Source: Aphidius gifuensis
Taxonomy: Eukaryota; Arthropoda; Insecta; Hymenoptera; Braconidae
DNA: 64,000 bases
Assembly (NCBI RefSeq): GCF_014905175.1
Contig: NC_057792.1
Coordinates: 9,775,101 to 9,839,100, forward strand
Direction of reading: 5' to 3'
Program-made: the position numbers and the translations under genes
Shown here: positions 11,471-23,146 of the stretch, one piece after another
Numbering within the stretch: the stretch's first letter is position 1
Layout of the letters: each line of letters opens with the position of its first letter
The notes under the pieces: generated by a model
Database searches by the model: none
What the model was told of the DNA's origin: nothing
What the model saw: the letters and a program-made list of their open reading frames with translations, nothing else

Positions 11471-12810
11471 AATACTGTAAAAACATTAGTCCCCTGAAAA
11501 ACTTGGAATAATTTACTCTAATTTGAGTTGTTTAATTATTGAACTATTATCGTTAAAATCATTACTTATGTCTAAATATTTATAATTTATCATAAATGAA
11601 TAGTTTTTTCAATAAAACAAATTTGACATTAACAAATAATTTAATTCAACAATGATAAATAATTTATGGTTAAATTATAAATACTAAAAAAAATTTAGTC
11701 TGGAAATAATATTTGATTGAACGAATTTATAAATTCAAATTGAGACATCTAACATTTTGTTCCTTTAAGGATTTAAAATTTGTTCAATAAAATATAATTA
11801 AATATTTTTTTTATTACAAGACTTTGCAAATTTATTCTATCTTAGCCAACGTGTACTTTAAGTTTACAAAAATCTCATTGAAATTATAATCTTTTTCAAG
11901 AAAACAATTGTCATTTGCGTCTTTATCGAAAAACAAATATCTTTTTTGTCTTTTCTGAAATTTGATTTTTCTAAAAAAAAAAAAACTTGGAAAATAAAAT
12001 GTAATTAGAAACTTGAAAAAATATTCGTTACAAAAAAAAAAAACAATCGAAGGTCTTGTGGTCTGCAATTTTCACCGTGACAACCAGGAAAAACAAATAA
12101 CAAAACAATTGCTAATAACTAATTAAAATAAGACCTAGTAAAGTGTGTTGGGGCTGGTGGCCCACGTTACCCATTGAAAATTAAAAATTTTTGGCTGGCG
12201 CCATGGTGGCCGTGTTACGCGATTTTGTAAAGAGAATTATGTTTATAACTTCTTTTTCTATCAAATTCATTCAAATTTTTACGTTCTATAATGACTATTG
12301 CTGCAGGACATTAAATTCTAATAAATTAAAAAATAGACAAATAACTTTCAAAATTCTTTAAAAACTATTTATTTGGTTTTCTGATCGATAACACACTGAA
12401 AAAACGTTCCCGCTGCAGGCACGGTCTATTGTACCGGTAATAGTAGACAGCTACAGTAACAGGATGTCCATGTAAATTCACAGTAAGCACCCGTATATTC
12501 TCGATAAACTGTACTGCTGTGAGAGCAGTACAAAGCACTACTGTGGCAACTGAATGCGCACATCTGTATGCGCGGTCATAGACGGTTTACGACTTTGACA
12601 TCACTTATAGGTTAGGATTAAAATTCAGAATTTTTTAAATGTTCAATTAAACATTTCTTTTAATGTTAAATTTGAAAATTTTTTTTCACGTTAAAAATTA
12701 AATTTTTTACATTTTTAATTTACCGTGTAATATTATTTTTATGCTATCATTATAGTTAATGCAATTTCTTCGTTTATTCAATAAGTTAATTTATTATTAT
12801 TACACGGTAG
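11471..12810. other. Non-coding, nothing recognised
   Basis: AT-rich sequence. A more GC-rich block at about 12400-12600 (GCTGCAGGCACGG, CTGTACTGCTGTGAGAGCAG) has the look of old repeat sequence but no partner in the window was found. The minus-strand frame at 11832-12068 is mostly F/K low complexity and was not accepted. Confidence 0.5.
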
Positions 12811-12919
12811 TCTAAAGTTGATATATCGGGAAAATATTAAAAGATATCATCCTGACAAAAATCCTGAAGATAAAAGAGCAACTGAAAAAACTCAGTATTT
12901 CATGAATATATATACATAA
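12811..12919 (+). pseudogene. J-domain (DnaJ) exon fragment
   Basis: After a possible acceptor (...CACGGTAG at 12810), 35 codons read into a stop at 12917. They contain YRENIKRYHPDKNPEDKRAT, matching the helix II - HPD loop - helix III start of J-domains that stimulate Hsp70 ATPase. The HPD triad is intact. The glycine-phenylalanine region and the rest of a DnaJ protein are absent and no neighbouring exon fits, so it is probably a stranded or captured exon. It could also be a short alternative exon of an unseen gene. Confidence 0.5.
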
Positions 12920-12984
12920 AATAAAAAGTATACATGAAATAGTAATAGAAGTGTTCGGCTGACTAGTTGTTCAATAAATAAATA

Positions 12985-13480
12985 TTTATATAAAACTAGC
13001 TGGTTAACCCGGCTTTGCTCGGGATTATTTTGACAATTTTTGAATGTTATCATTCGTTTGAATAAAATTGGAGCTAGCTAGCTTGAAATAATATTCCCAA
13101 CTTACGGTTGAGAGTTGAATATATTTCCCGTTATTCAATTTTCGATTTTTTGGTTGCAAATGAAAGCCGGAAAAATCATCATTATTTATTATTAATATAT
13201 AATACTTATTATTTGTTATCATTATTTGTTATTGAAAAAAATTAAATAATATTCTCATTCATCCCGAATCTTCTACGAACCTTCTTGAATGTTCTAGAAC
13301 CGTCTCGTAGATTCTAGAAACTTCGAGATTTTTACCCCTGCCCCGATCTGACCACCCGATCCCGACCCCTGTCCCCTGGTTCCCTCACTATGGCCTAGAA
13401 CCGGCCCTATATAACTACTTTTAAATTCAAAGATTTTTCCTAAATCATTAAACATGTCTATAATAATAATAATAAACTGC
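12985..13480. repeat. Remnant of a dispersed repeat (ACTAGCTGG...CCCGGCTTTGCTCGGG)
   Basis: AACTAGCTGGTTAACCCGGC followed by TTTGCTCGGGAT resembles the end signature of repeats common in arthropod genomes. It is followed by AT-rich sequence and a C-rich stretch with TTCTAGAA-type repeats (13260-13400). No coding sequence accepted. Family not identified. Confidence 0.4.
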
Positions 13481-13732
13481 ATAAATTTTTATTCACAGGT
13501 GGTTTCAATATTCATACAAAATGTATAGGAAATAATAGAACTCCAATCTCAACTATTTTGCCAGGTATAATTCGAATGTTCATAATTTTTTATTTGGTTT
13601 TTATAAAATATAATTTTTATTCATTGTATTACAGATTACTGAAATAATGACTTCAGTTTCCCAGAAGAAGACGATTCACCAGTGGCACTTGATGAGTTGC
13701 AGTATGATGTGACTCTAGATGGTAATATATAT

Positions 13733-14967
13733 TGTAACCGATTTTTCCACCGATAAAGTAGAAGCCTCAGTTACTATGGGATCAACGAGGATTCCTCACT
13801 ATCCTCCTCTCTTACCGCCAGGAGGGAGCCAGCTGGTGTATAACGGCAACCAACGGACCGTGGGGTAGTTTCGGGAGCAATGGCCGCCGACGGCCATTTC
13901 GGTAGCGACTAGTTCAGTAAGAAATGGTAGAGGGGCGTGGTCCACCATATTAGTTCCAAGACGTCACTCTGGCACCATTACTAAAATGTATATGAATTTT
14001 AATATTGGCCGGGAGCGTAATAACCTCACCCCGCGGCGGCGGTTATTACCGTGATCATTAACTTGTGTGGTCTAACTCACTCGCACAACCTACGTCAATA
14101 CGAGAACGAGGATATTCGTACCTTACAGGCTTTACCAAATATCCTCTTATTGCCTACCCACCCTAGTGCACCAAGTAGTCGAACATAAAGTCCATCCGCA
14201 GCCACGCTGGTCTTACGCCGGACCACTCTATGCATTTGGCTACTCGATTATAGGTTACCCTGACAGTAAGTAACCACACTAGAGCGAGAGAGCGAGTGAT
14301 ATACAACGTCCTACCTATACAGCGTAGCGACATCGTAAATCACCCCCGGGAGCATGCACCACGCATTGGGAGCTTGGTTGGACTCATCAGTGACATCAAC
14401 TAGTTCCAACCTAGGATCTAGTCGACGTCATCGTCTAAGTCGGCTAACTCCACCAAGGAGTCATGCCAGCTTCACCAATGATATCAACTAGCTCCTCCAT
14501 AGGAGCATGTCGACATCACCAAGTCACCAGCCAACTCCACCAAGGAGTCAGCTAGCTTCATCGGAAGCCAACCACGGACTGTCACTAGTTCTGGTGCCAT
14601 CAGCCAGCTCCGAGAGCCGGCCGACGACTGGCAGTGAGATGCCAGCGATCACCAGTTTTATGGACTCTCTATCCCCACTCCCGTTTGACCCACTCCATAC
14701 GACCATCTGTGCGCACACCTCGATGCGACTCTCCGGTGGGAGTGTCGAAGTAGGGGATACGAATCTGTCGTAGCCAGGGTAGGAATCCGGATCATCCACT
14801 CGAGGTGGATGTCTACCAAGTCAACACTGACATTCAGGCGAAAATGGATGTCACTACCGAGGCCACTCACAACTCGGTGGTATTAATTAGTGTCTTAGTC
14901 GGTAAAACCCCTTAGACCAGACCTCTAATTATTTTCGGGAGCGCTAGATCTGCAGAATCTCGTTACA
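13733..14967. mobile_element. Solo LTR-like insertion, TGTAAC...GTTACA, 1,235 bp
   Basis: Starts TGTAACCGATTTTTCC and ends CTCGTTACA, i.e. TG..CA with short inverted termini, flanked on both sides by ATATAT that may be the target duplication. Clearly GC-richer than its surroundings, with internal near-repeats such as CACCAAGGAGTCA (14452, 14538). Frames at 14507-14870 on both strands have no family resemblance and are not called. A single LTR left by recombination is the simplest reading. Confidence 0.6.
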
Positions 14968-14976
14968 ATATATATA

Positions 14977-15572
14977 TTAGGGTGTTTTCGATATCTTCAC
15001 ATATTATGCTTAAATCATGCCCAGAAAAATTTGAACTCAATTGTGAAATATTTAGAGGTGGTTCGTTTTTTTTTCCATTAACATGGGGTTAATACACTTT
15101 ATTCACTATTTTGATCATGGAGGCTTTAATTTTCGACCGTTCAAGTTCACCTTGGTCTCATTTGATAGAGTATTAAATTCTATAGCATAGAATATTCATA
15201 GTTTTTATCGTTTACAATTAAAAAAAATAGTGAAATAATGCTTCAAAAAGGTACTATTTACAATTTTTCTGAAAAACAAAATTGTAAATGATCAAAACTA
15301 TGAATATTATATGCTATAAAATTCAATACTCTATAAAATAAGACCAACGCGAACTTGAACGGTCGAAAATTAAAGCCTCCATGATCAAAATGGTGAATGA
15401 AGTGTATTAAACCCATGTTAATCAAATGGAAAAAACAAATGACCCCTGAACCACCTCTAAATATTTTTCAATTGAGCTCAAATTTTTTCTGGGCATGATT
15501 TAGAGCTGTATAAACTTGTATGAAGATGGGTGAAGAGAAAAAAAAATATCGAAAAAAAAAAAACACCCTAAT
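14977..15572. repeat. Foldback MITE, TTAGGGTGTTTTCGATAT ends
   Basis: Left arm 14977-15235 and right arm 15275-15572 are reverse complements (TTAGGGTG...CACCCTAA; TTTCGACCGTTCAAGTTC against GAACTTGAACGGTCGAAA), with a spacer of about 40 bp. TA or TTA flanks suggest a Tc1/mariner-like target. No coding capacity. Confidence 0.8.
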
Positions 15573-16049
15573 ATACACACACATAATTATTTTATTTATA
15601 TTAATTACTCGATTTAATAATGTTAATTTTTATGTTTTTAGAATACTATGAAATTTTTGATTCATTTGGAAGAATGCCGATTATTAATTTTTGTAAGTAT
15701 ATTTAAACTGTTCATATAAATAATTAATATATCCCATTTAAAAAAAATAATAATAATAATAATATCTACTTATTTGTTTATCTAACAATATAGCTCTCAG
15801 ACCATCAGAAGGGGAAGAAGAAGCATTGGAGCAAGAGAGAAACATCATCAGAGAACAACAAGAAAAACTGGAGAGAGCTGCCATAGAATTCGACAATATA
15901 TATAACAGTCAAATGGAGATTGCAAATTGTTTAAAAAAGGATGATAATGATGTTGTATTTATAGAAGAAATAATTTCTGTTAATGATGAGGATAATAATA
16001 ATAATAATTGGCATAATGATTGTACAATACTCGAATGAATCATGCAAAA

Positions 16050-16135
16050 TTGAATAAATATTTGATATTAAATTTATAATTTTTTAATCATTGTTTTTTT
16101 TTTATTATTAATAAATATATCCATCATAAATTTAT
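16050..16135 (+). repeat. Short third copy of the GAATAAATA-TTGATATTAA repeat
   Basis: Matches 9160-9245 and the start of 16980-17290. Here it follows directly after the stop of the exon at 15793-16037, in the place of a 3' untranslated region. Confidence 0.6.
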
Positions 16136-16139
16136 ATTT

Positions 16140-16980
16140 TTAGTCATGTAACGAGATGGAGTTGGCGTAACCCAAATTTGTGCTACTGCATCTTTTGCTG
16201 CGCACATGGATCCGATGACGCTCGAACTTATACGAGCGCCATCGGAGTAAAATTGAGAATCTACGGAAACACCAATGCTCCGTCTCTTCGGTCACTGGCC
16301 TCGGCACACACCACTTGCAAAAAGTTAAATGCAAAGAGAAATCCAGTTGATATTGAAATAAATATTAAAGTTCAAATATCATATTCATTACGTACGAAAT
16401 AGTATTTATTCAATTAAGAACAATATTGTTAATAATACACACAATCAAAGTGTTAATATAAAAAATAATAATTGATATAATTCAGAGTTTGCTAATATCA
16501 CCTGGTGCACATGGTGAAGCTATTAGTAACAACATCATACATATTAATTATCAAACATCAACAAATTGTTTAATCAATAATCTTGAGAGATATAACAATA
16601 TCACCAACTGGTCTTTAGTGCTGATTGATCAACAGCAATAAACAAACAATACAATCAATTGGCTTTTGGGGAGCCGTGAAGGCAACCTGGTAGCGTCATC
16701 AACTTGGCATTGCATCAGCTAACTCATATACGGCGTCACTTGGGGAATCACCATCAACGTCATCAACAACATCAACTGGTATCTGTATGTGTGTGATTAG
16801 TATGGAAGTATGAATGTGAAATTGCGATATAACAATAATAACATTAAAGTATACTGGTATTAAATTTGAACCTGTTTTGTTTTTTGCTAATTATTATTTA
16901 CCTGGCCTCATTTCAGGTGTAAATTTAATATAGAGTGTAACTTGGTGGTAAAATTTGAATATAAAATAAAATTCAAATAA
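16140..16980. other. Unassigned region with a GC-richer block
   Basis: 16140-16330 is GC-richer than its surroundings (GATCCGATGACGCTCG, CGAGCGCCATCGGAGT form a short inverted repeat) and may be a repeat fragment. 16480-16790 is rich in CATCAAC/ATCACC. A hairpin TGTAACTTGGTGGT...ACCACCGGTTACA spans 16936-17002. No gene accepted. Confidence 0.4.
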
Positions 16981-17290
16981 AATTTTAAAACCACCGGTTA
17001 CAGTCATTGTTTCAATTATTATTAATAAATATATCCATAATAAATAAATATCATCCAATCACAGTGTATATATATATATAGATAATAGTAATCACTGAAT
17101 TATTAACATTCAAAATGGCCGACTTTTGAATATACAGATATACCAATCCCCTACGTTACCGATATACAAAATGGTCGACCTCAAAATGGCTGACATAGAG
17201 GGGGAATTTAATCGGAGCCTGGTGGGGGTTTAATTGGGCCGGAGTGGGGGTTTGATATCAAACTGTCCCAGAATCCGCCTTGCTCCACTA
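16980..17290 (+). repeat. Dispersed repeat, copy B (partner of 9160-9510)
   Basis: See copy A. The shared block runs from TCATTGTTTC...AATAAATATC to TGTCCCAGAATCCGCCTTGC, with small indels. Confidence 0.75.
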
Positions 17291-18060
17291 CTAAAATTCA
17301 TAACATATTTGTCATTATTATCATTACAGCAATGTTTAAGAATACTTGCATGCAAATCTATAAGGAACTACTAGAATATAAGAAACCATGCTGAATATAA
17401 AACACCATGCAAAATTCATAACATATATGTAATTGTTGTATTTTTTTTTGACAACTTGATGTTACAAGATGTAAACAAACTAGTATTTTCTTCAAACTAC
17501 TTACATACAAAGCAAAACCAAAATCCAATTTTTTACTATTTGGCACAACACACACTCTTCAAATCATTTTTTAAAACTTTTTTCTTAATAATAATCGGTT
17601 TTTTACTGTAATTGATTTTCATAATTATAATCTCTACAAGCACTGAAAACTCACATCATGGGCCCTCAACCTAAATTTTATCCCCCAAATTGGAAAAGCG
17701 TTCTTAGTGCCATCTAGTTTTTACAAATGTTGAAGAATGACGTGGTGATTGATGATAAAAAGGTAATTATTATTAAAATAAACAATAAAATTTTTTTTTA
17801 TAATTTTCAATTTTCGAGAGAATCACGCTCTCGGCTATAATACTCTGAGTACCCCTGCAAATTTTGAAGAAAAAAACTTCATTTTTGAATGAAAATCGTT
17901 GGATTTCTTTTTTGTGTAAATTTTGCAGAAAACTGTAATTTCCTAATAATTTTTTTTGTTAATAACAATTTTTGAAAGAGTCATAATAGTGATAAGAGTC
18001 CAAATAGATAATGTTTTTGAAGTGAAACTTCTTTACGGAGGGTAGCAAAAAAATTCGAGG
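17291..18060. other. Non-coding, nothing recognised
   Basis: AT-rich. The minus-strand frame at 17358-17555 contains repeated short words and was not accepted. Confidence 0.5.
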
Positions 18061-18065
18061 CCCTG

Positions 18066-18190
18066 CTAGCGTTACGCGCTCGCGTATACTCTGGCGTTTA
18101 CTCTCGCGTTTACTCTCTCGTATACTCTCTTGTAGACGTTCTCTCGTATACTTTCTGCTATACTCTCTGCTATACGCTCGGTCGCAAGCG
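18066..18190. repeat. Short tandem repeat, CTCTCGTATACT type
   Basis: Eight or so degenerate units of TACTCTCGCGTT / TACTCTCTCGTA / TACTCTCTGCTA. The minus-strand frame through it (SRESKRES-like) is a by-product. Confidence 0.65.
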
Positions 18191-18828
18191 GATAAAGAAA
18201 GGAGAATTACATAGAGAGAAGGGAAGCCGGCAAGCATTATACATGCACTATATATAGCGTATAAACTTGGAGCGTCAGCTGCTATGTGTGTATGCGTGTG
18301 CGACTTTTTGTTTGTTTATTTATTTAAATATTATTAAACAGTTCAACTGAGTTTAATACTTAAATAATTGATTTTTAAAAAAAATTCATTTGAACGTATC
18401 AAGCAATAGTTATCTCGCGGGTTTAAAGAATCATTATTATGATAACAATAAAATTATTATAAATATATATATAAATGATAATTATAACAACAATAATTTT
18501 GATAATATTACCAATTATTCACAATAGTATTGATATCAATAATAATATCTATAATAATAATATTTTGAATATCAATACTAATAATTATCAATATTTATAT
18601 ATGAATGTTATTGTCAATATAAAATATTATTATTCATATTATTAATATCACTGATATTATTATAAATCGATAATATTATTGTTATTATTACTAATATTAG
18701 ATTGATATTATTATTATAGATGATATTTTTGAAATTATTATTTTATTTACACTATGGTTATATATGAATAATATTATGATTAACAATAATATCAATATAA
18801 TATTAGTAATAATATCGATAGTATCAAT

Positions 18829-19377
18829 TATATCGTCGCATTAAAGAATGAAGGGCGTAAGTGCCAAAAACGTCAATTTTAAAGGAAAAAGGGCGTAAGT
18901 GCAATATTATAAATTTTCGGGTTTTTCATCTAATTTTAATACTTAAAAAAAAGCGAAAATGGGCGTAACAACCTTTGATAAAGGATAAAGAGCGTATGTC
19001 CAAGGATTTACGCCTTTTTTCCCGTTATCAAAATAATTTTTGATAAAAGATGAAGGGCATATTTTCAATTTTATTTGAAATTCATTGAATGGCAGGATTT
19101 TTTGAATTATTGATTGTTTACTGATAATTATACATAATTTATTATCAATAAGAAAAACATAAAAATAATTACAAATCTTCATCTTTTATTAATAATGATT
19201 TTGAGAATAGAAGAAAGGCGTAAGTCCCTGAACATACGCACTTTTTTTTTTTCTTTAAGCCTTAAAATTGGATGCAAAGCCCGAAAATTTATAAATTCGC
19301 ACTCACGCCCTTTTTTAGAAAAAAAAAAATTCCTAAAAATGGCACTTACGCCCTTTTTCCATTAATGTGACGATATA
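18829..19377. repeat. Foldback element, GGGCGTAAGTGCC arms
   Basis: TATATCGTCGCATTAAAG...GGGCGTAAGTGCC at the left end and GGCACTTACGCCC...TTAATGTGACGATATA at the right are inverted copies. Further inner copies of GGGCGTAAGTGC/GCACTCACGCCC lie in both arms. Non-coding. AT-rich dispersed repeats lie on both sides (18420-18828 and 19378-19510, the latter ending in an ATT microsatellite at 19470-19510). Confidence 0.75.
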
Positions 19378-19473
19378 AATAATAAAATTTATAATAATAA
19401 TATTCGAAATATAAATACTAATAATTATTATTAACTAATAATATTTATATTTGAATATTATTGTCAGTATTAA

Positions 19474-19510
<37 letters not shown>

Positions 19511-19513
<3 letters not shown>

Positions 19514-20195
19514 ATTCAGCGTGACATTACTCTGAAAGAAGTTTCACTTCCCCCACGCGTACTCGCAACACGCTAATTTTTTTTTTTATTAGAGGCGATA
19601 GAATTTCCAAAGCCGCTTCTTTTAGGCCAAATCCGAAGTCTTTACGACAATTAGTTTAAAAGTTATAAACGTTTTTTTTTTTTTTTTGGGATAAATCCAA
19701 TACTGCGGCTGAGCCTTTCGGCTCCTAGCCTCCGTAATATAAAATATATACAGACAACAACAATTGATTGATAACAGCTATCTGATAAATTTGAACCAGC
19801 TTGAATTACCTATTTAATATTATCAGTCCATTCAACAACATTATTGTACAAAACATCATTATATAAATTGTGTTTTTTTTCATTTTATCTTTTAAATTAT
19901 TTTCATTAAATACAATCATTGAAATATTTAATATTTGTTTGTAGTTAAATAAAGAAAAAAAATATTATACATAATTTATATAAATAAATATTATAACAAA
20001 ATAAATCAATTTCAAAGATTAATAATTTTGTATTGAAAATTTATATTGACCATAAAAACCCTGACGACAACAATTAACAATGGCAACAAAAAAAGACAAA
20101 ACGAAGAACTCATTTATTTGTATTTTTATCGAATATATTATTTGATTTAATTTATAATATAATAATATAAATAAAATTACATAACAACGTTTTTA
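19511..20195. other. Non-coding, nothing firm
   Basis: A short GTGAAACTTCTT/AAGAAGTTTCAC pair links about 18020 and 19540 in inverted orientation. A hairpin GCTGAGCCTTTCGGCTC lies at about 19709. Otherwise AT-rich. Confidence 0.4.
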
Positions 20196-20199
20196 TTTT

Positions 20200-20437
20200 A
20201 TCTTAAAATAGTTAATTTAAAATTATCATTTTTACCATATAATTTATATTGAGATTGGACAATGGAAATAATACCATTAATTGTAAGTTTATTTAATACA
20301 CGTAATATTGATACACTTCTTGCTTGTGGAATTATTTCTCTATTAACACCAGTTTTTATTATTGTTATTAGTTTTACATCATTAATATAACCATTTTTAC
20401 CAGCATCGAACGATTTTTTCCAACCATTTAATGAATA
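20200..20437 (-). pseudogene. Orphan coding fragment of about 78 codons, unknown
   Basis: A long stop-free minus-strand frame with balanced amino-acid composition (GWKKSFDAGKNGYINDVKLI, then TGVNREIIPQARSVSILRVL) ends at TAA 20200-20202. It has no start codon. A TGA at 20438-20440 lies just upstream, with coding-like sequence beyond it. The composition contrasts with the poly-A/T surroundings, so a broken exon is likely. Family not recognised. Confidence 0.35.
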
Positions 20438-20439
20438 TC

Positions 20440-21160
20440 ATTCATTGTAAGTTTTTAAATATATTTGAAAATATTTTAAATATTTTAAATATATTTTATT
20501 TATTGCATAATAATAATAGTAATAAGTTGGTACTGTATTGAAGAAATGAGAAATAAAAACTCAAAAAATTGAAAACTTAAAACAAAAATGACAATAATAA
20601 TAATAATAATGACAGATGTTATTTATCCTTCCAGACGAAATAGTTTTTCGAAAAAAAAAAAAAAAAAATTTCTTGTTTCATTTTTTAATTTTTTTAGTCA
20701 AAAGCAATTATGCCTAGAGAAATAATTCTGAAACGCAGCTCTAGAGTTTTTGAAGATGGTTTTTTTAAGCATAGAATGAAGTCTCTCCGATGATCCTATC
20801 AAAGGTTATCGAATTTATAGTTTTTTGACTATACGAGTTTTACACGATATTACATGATATCTCTGGATAGCATCATCGTAGCGAGGTTATGCTAAGCTTT
20901 CAAGAAGCATCTTTTCAATACCTTTTGCCAACTCGCAAAATTTTTTCTTAATTAGATATACTTTTTTTTAAAAAAAAAGAAAAACTACTAATCGAGAAAA
21001 ACAGTTTTTTTTTTTAATCTCGAAAACTATGATTCTAAGAAAAATAATTTTATAGAAAGATATATGGTATTCGAAAAACGCAATTTTTAGCTAGCCAGGA
21101 AAAAATCGTGTAGATCTACGTATATCAAATTAGATCTACGTAGATCAATGGGATGGTAAA
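20440..21160. other. Non-coding, AAT microsatellite and unassigned sequence
   Basis: An AAT microsatellite is at about 20590-20612. The rest shows no frame or repeat partner. Confidence 0.45.
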
Positions 21161-21164
21161 AAAA

Positions 21165-22614
21165 TAGAGCAATAGTTATAAGGCTCAAAAAATCCGGAAG
21201 GAATACGTATAAGGCTTTGAATAATTAGAACAATACGTATGGGGTCCAAAAAAATCTTAAGCAATACGTATGAGGCTTAAAAGAATTAAACCAATACGTA
21301 TAGGGTCGAAAAAAATTAAAGCAATATGTATGGGATAGTAAAAAAATTGAGCAATACGTATGAGGCTCAGAGAATCCAAAGCAATACGTATGAGGCTTTG
21401 AAGAATTAGAACAAAACATATGAGGTCCAAAAAAATCTAAATCAATACGTATGAGGCTTAAAAGGACTAAAGCAATACGTATAGGGTCGAAAAAAATTAA
21501 AGCAATACGTATGGGGTCAAAAAAAATTAAAGCAATCCGTATGGGGGTAGAAAAATTAAGGCAATACGTATAAGGCTCAAAAAATCCAAAGCAATACGTA
21601 TGGGATGGTGAAAAAATAATGCAATACGTATAGGATGGTAAATAAATAAAGCAATACGTATAAAGCTCTAAAACCCCAAAGCAATACGTATAAGGCTTTG
21701 AAGAATCAAAACATTACGTATAGGGTTCAAAAAAAATCTGAATCAGTACGTATGGGGCTTTGAAGAATTGAAACAATACGTATGGGGTCTGAAATAATCT
21801 AAATCAATACGTATGGGATGGTAAAAAAATAAAGCAATAGGTATGGGGTCAGAAAAGTCGAGGCAATACTTATAAAGCTTCAAATAATTAAAGCAATACG
21901 TATGGGGCCAAAAAAAATTAAAGATATACGTATGGGATGGTAGAAAGATACAGCAATAGATATGGGGTCAAAAAAAATTAAAACAATACCTATGGGGCTG
22001 AAAAAAATTAATGCAATACGTATAGGGTTGAAAAAAATTAAAGCAATACGTATAAGGCTCAGAAAATCCAAAGCAATACGTATGAGGCTTCGAAGAATCA
22101 AAACATTACGTATGGGGTCCAAAAAAATCTAAATCAATACGTATGAGGCTTAGAAGAATTAAAGCAATACGTATAGGGTCAAAAAAATTAAAGCAATGCG
22201 TATGGGATGGTAAAAAAATAGAGCAATAAGTATAAGGCTAAGAAAATCCGAAGGAATACGTATGAAGTAATATGTATGAGGCTTAAAAGAATTAAAGCAA
22301 TACGTATAGTGTCGAAAAAAATCAAAGCAATACGTATGAGATGGTAAAAATGATAGCAATACGTATGGGGTCAAAAGAAATTAAAGCAATACTTATGAGG
22401 CTTAAAATAATTAAAGCAATACATATGCGGCTGAAAAAAATTAATGCAAGAAATAAAACAATACGTAAGGGGTGCAAAAAAATCTAAATCAATACGTATG
22501 AAGCTTAAAAGAATTAAAACAATACTTATAGGGTCGAAAAAAATTAAAGCGATACGTAAGGGATGGTAAAAAAATTAAGCAATACGTATGAGGATCAGAG
22601 AATCTAAAGCAATA
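21165..22614. repeat. Minisatellite, about 30-bp units centred on GCAATACGTATG
   Basis: About 45 units of the form GCAATACGTATGGGG followed by an A-rich tail (TCAAAAAAAATTAAA and variants such as GAGGCTTTGAAGAATTAGA). Some variants recur in a fixed order (GGATGG, GAGGCTCAGAGAATCC, GAGGCTTTGAAGAA), which suggests higher-order units of several monomers. The array resumes at 42445, on the far side of the 19.8-kb element. Minus-strand frames here (repeats of PIRIAL/PHTYC) are artefacts. Confidence 0.9.
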
Positions 22615-22655
22615 AGTAGAAGGTGGCTCTTCTGGGCGACTTTGTGGAATGCGGT
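22615..22655 (+). repeat. Left terminal inverted repeat of the 19.8-kb element
   Basis: Begins AGTAGAAGGTGGCTCTTCTG and ends GGAATGCGGT. It is the exact reverse complement of 42404-42444. Inside these 41 bp the two ends diverge at once. TA precedes it (22613-22614). Confidence 0.9.
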
Positions 22656-23130
22656 ATTTTTGACGAATTGGCTGAAAAACCTCCGCCGTCCATCTATTCG
22701 GCAATTTACAAAATCGTTTTTGACTTTTTTCGTCTTTTTACCTTTTCGCCTTTTGACGAATTGGCTGAAAAACCTCCGCATTTTCGAAACTTTTTCGAAA
22801 AACGAAAAGCGAAAAGCGAAAAAACGATTTTGTAAATTGCCGAATAGATGGACGGCGGAGGTTTTGGATTTTTCAGTCAATTCGTCGAAAAGCGAAAAGC
22901 GAAAAACGAAAAGCGAAAAGCGAAAAAACGATTTTGTAAATTGCCGAATAGATGGACGGCTGAGGTTTTGGATTTTTCGTCGAAAAGCGAAAAGCGAAAA
23001 ACGAAAAGCGAAAAGCGAAAAAACGATTTTGTGAATTGCCGAATAGATGGACGGCGGAGGTTTTGGATTTTTCAGTCAATTCGTCGGAAAGCGAAAACGA
23101 AAAGCGAACTTGGTATTTTACGTTAATATT
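22656..23130. repeat. Subterminal repeats: CGAAAAG arrays and CGAATAGATGGACGGCGGAG blocks
   Basis: One inverted and three direct copies of a block reading TTGCCGAATAGATGGACGGC then GGAGGTTTTGGATTTTTC (inverted at about 22661-22720; direct at about 22838, 22938 and 23035) are separated by arrays of GCGAAAAGCGAAAA. Open frames on both strands across this region come from the repeats and are not genes. Confidence 0.8.
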
Positions 23131-23146
23131 AAAAAATCCTCTTATT

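Larger units (their letters stand above)
13499..16037 (+). pseudogene. Four splice-bordered exon-like segments, possible decayed gene
   Basis: Segments bounded by AG..GT: 13499-13562 (GFNIHTKCIGNNRTP-type reading), 13635-13721 (acidic, NNDFSFPEEDDSPVALDE), 15642-15693 (EYYEIFDSFGRMPIINF) and 15793-16037. The last encodes about 80 residues of charged, coiled-coil-like sequence (EEEALEQERNIIREQQEKLE) and ends in a poly-Asn tail and stop. The second segment has an in-frame TGA at its third codon when joined to the first, so the gene looks broken or the join is wrong. The long gap between segments two and three contains a solo LTR and a foldback. Product not recognised. Confidence 0.35.

Noticed and set aside
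14507..14870. Three overlapping frames in the GC-richer block
   Set aside because: They lie inside the TGTAAC...GTTACA insertion, overlap each other on both strands and contain no recognisable domain.
21165..22614. Regular short repeats resembling a CRISPR array
   Set aside because: Units are contiguous and variable without unique spacers, in an animal genome; it is a minisatellite.
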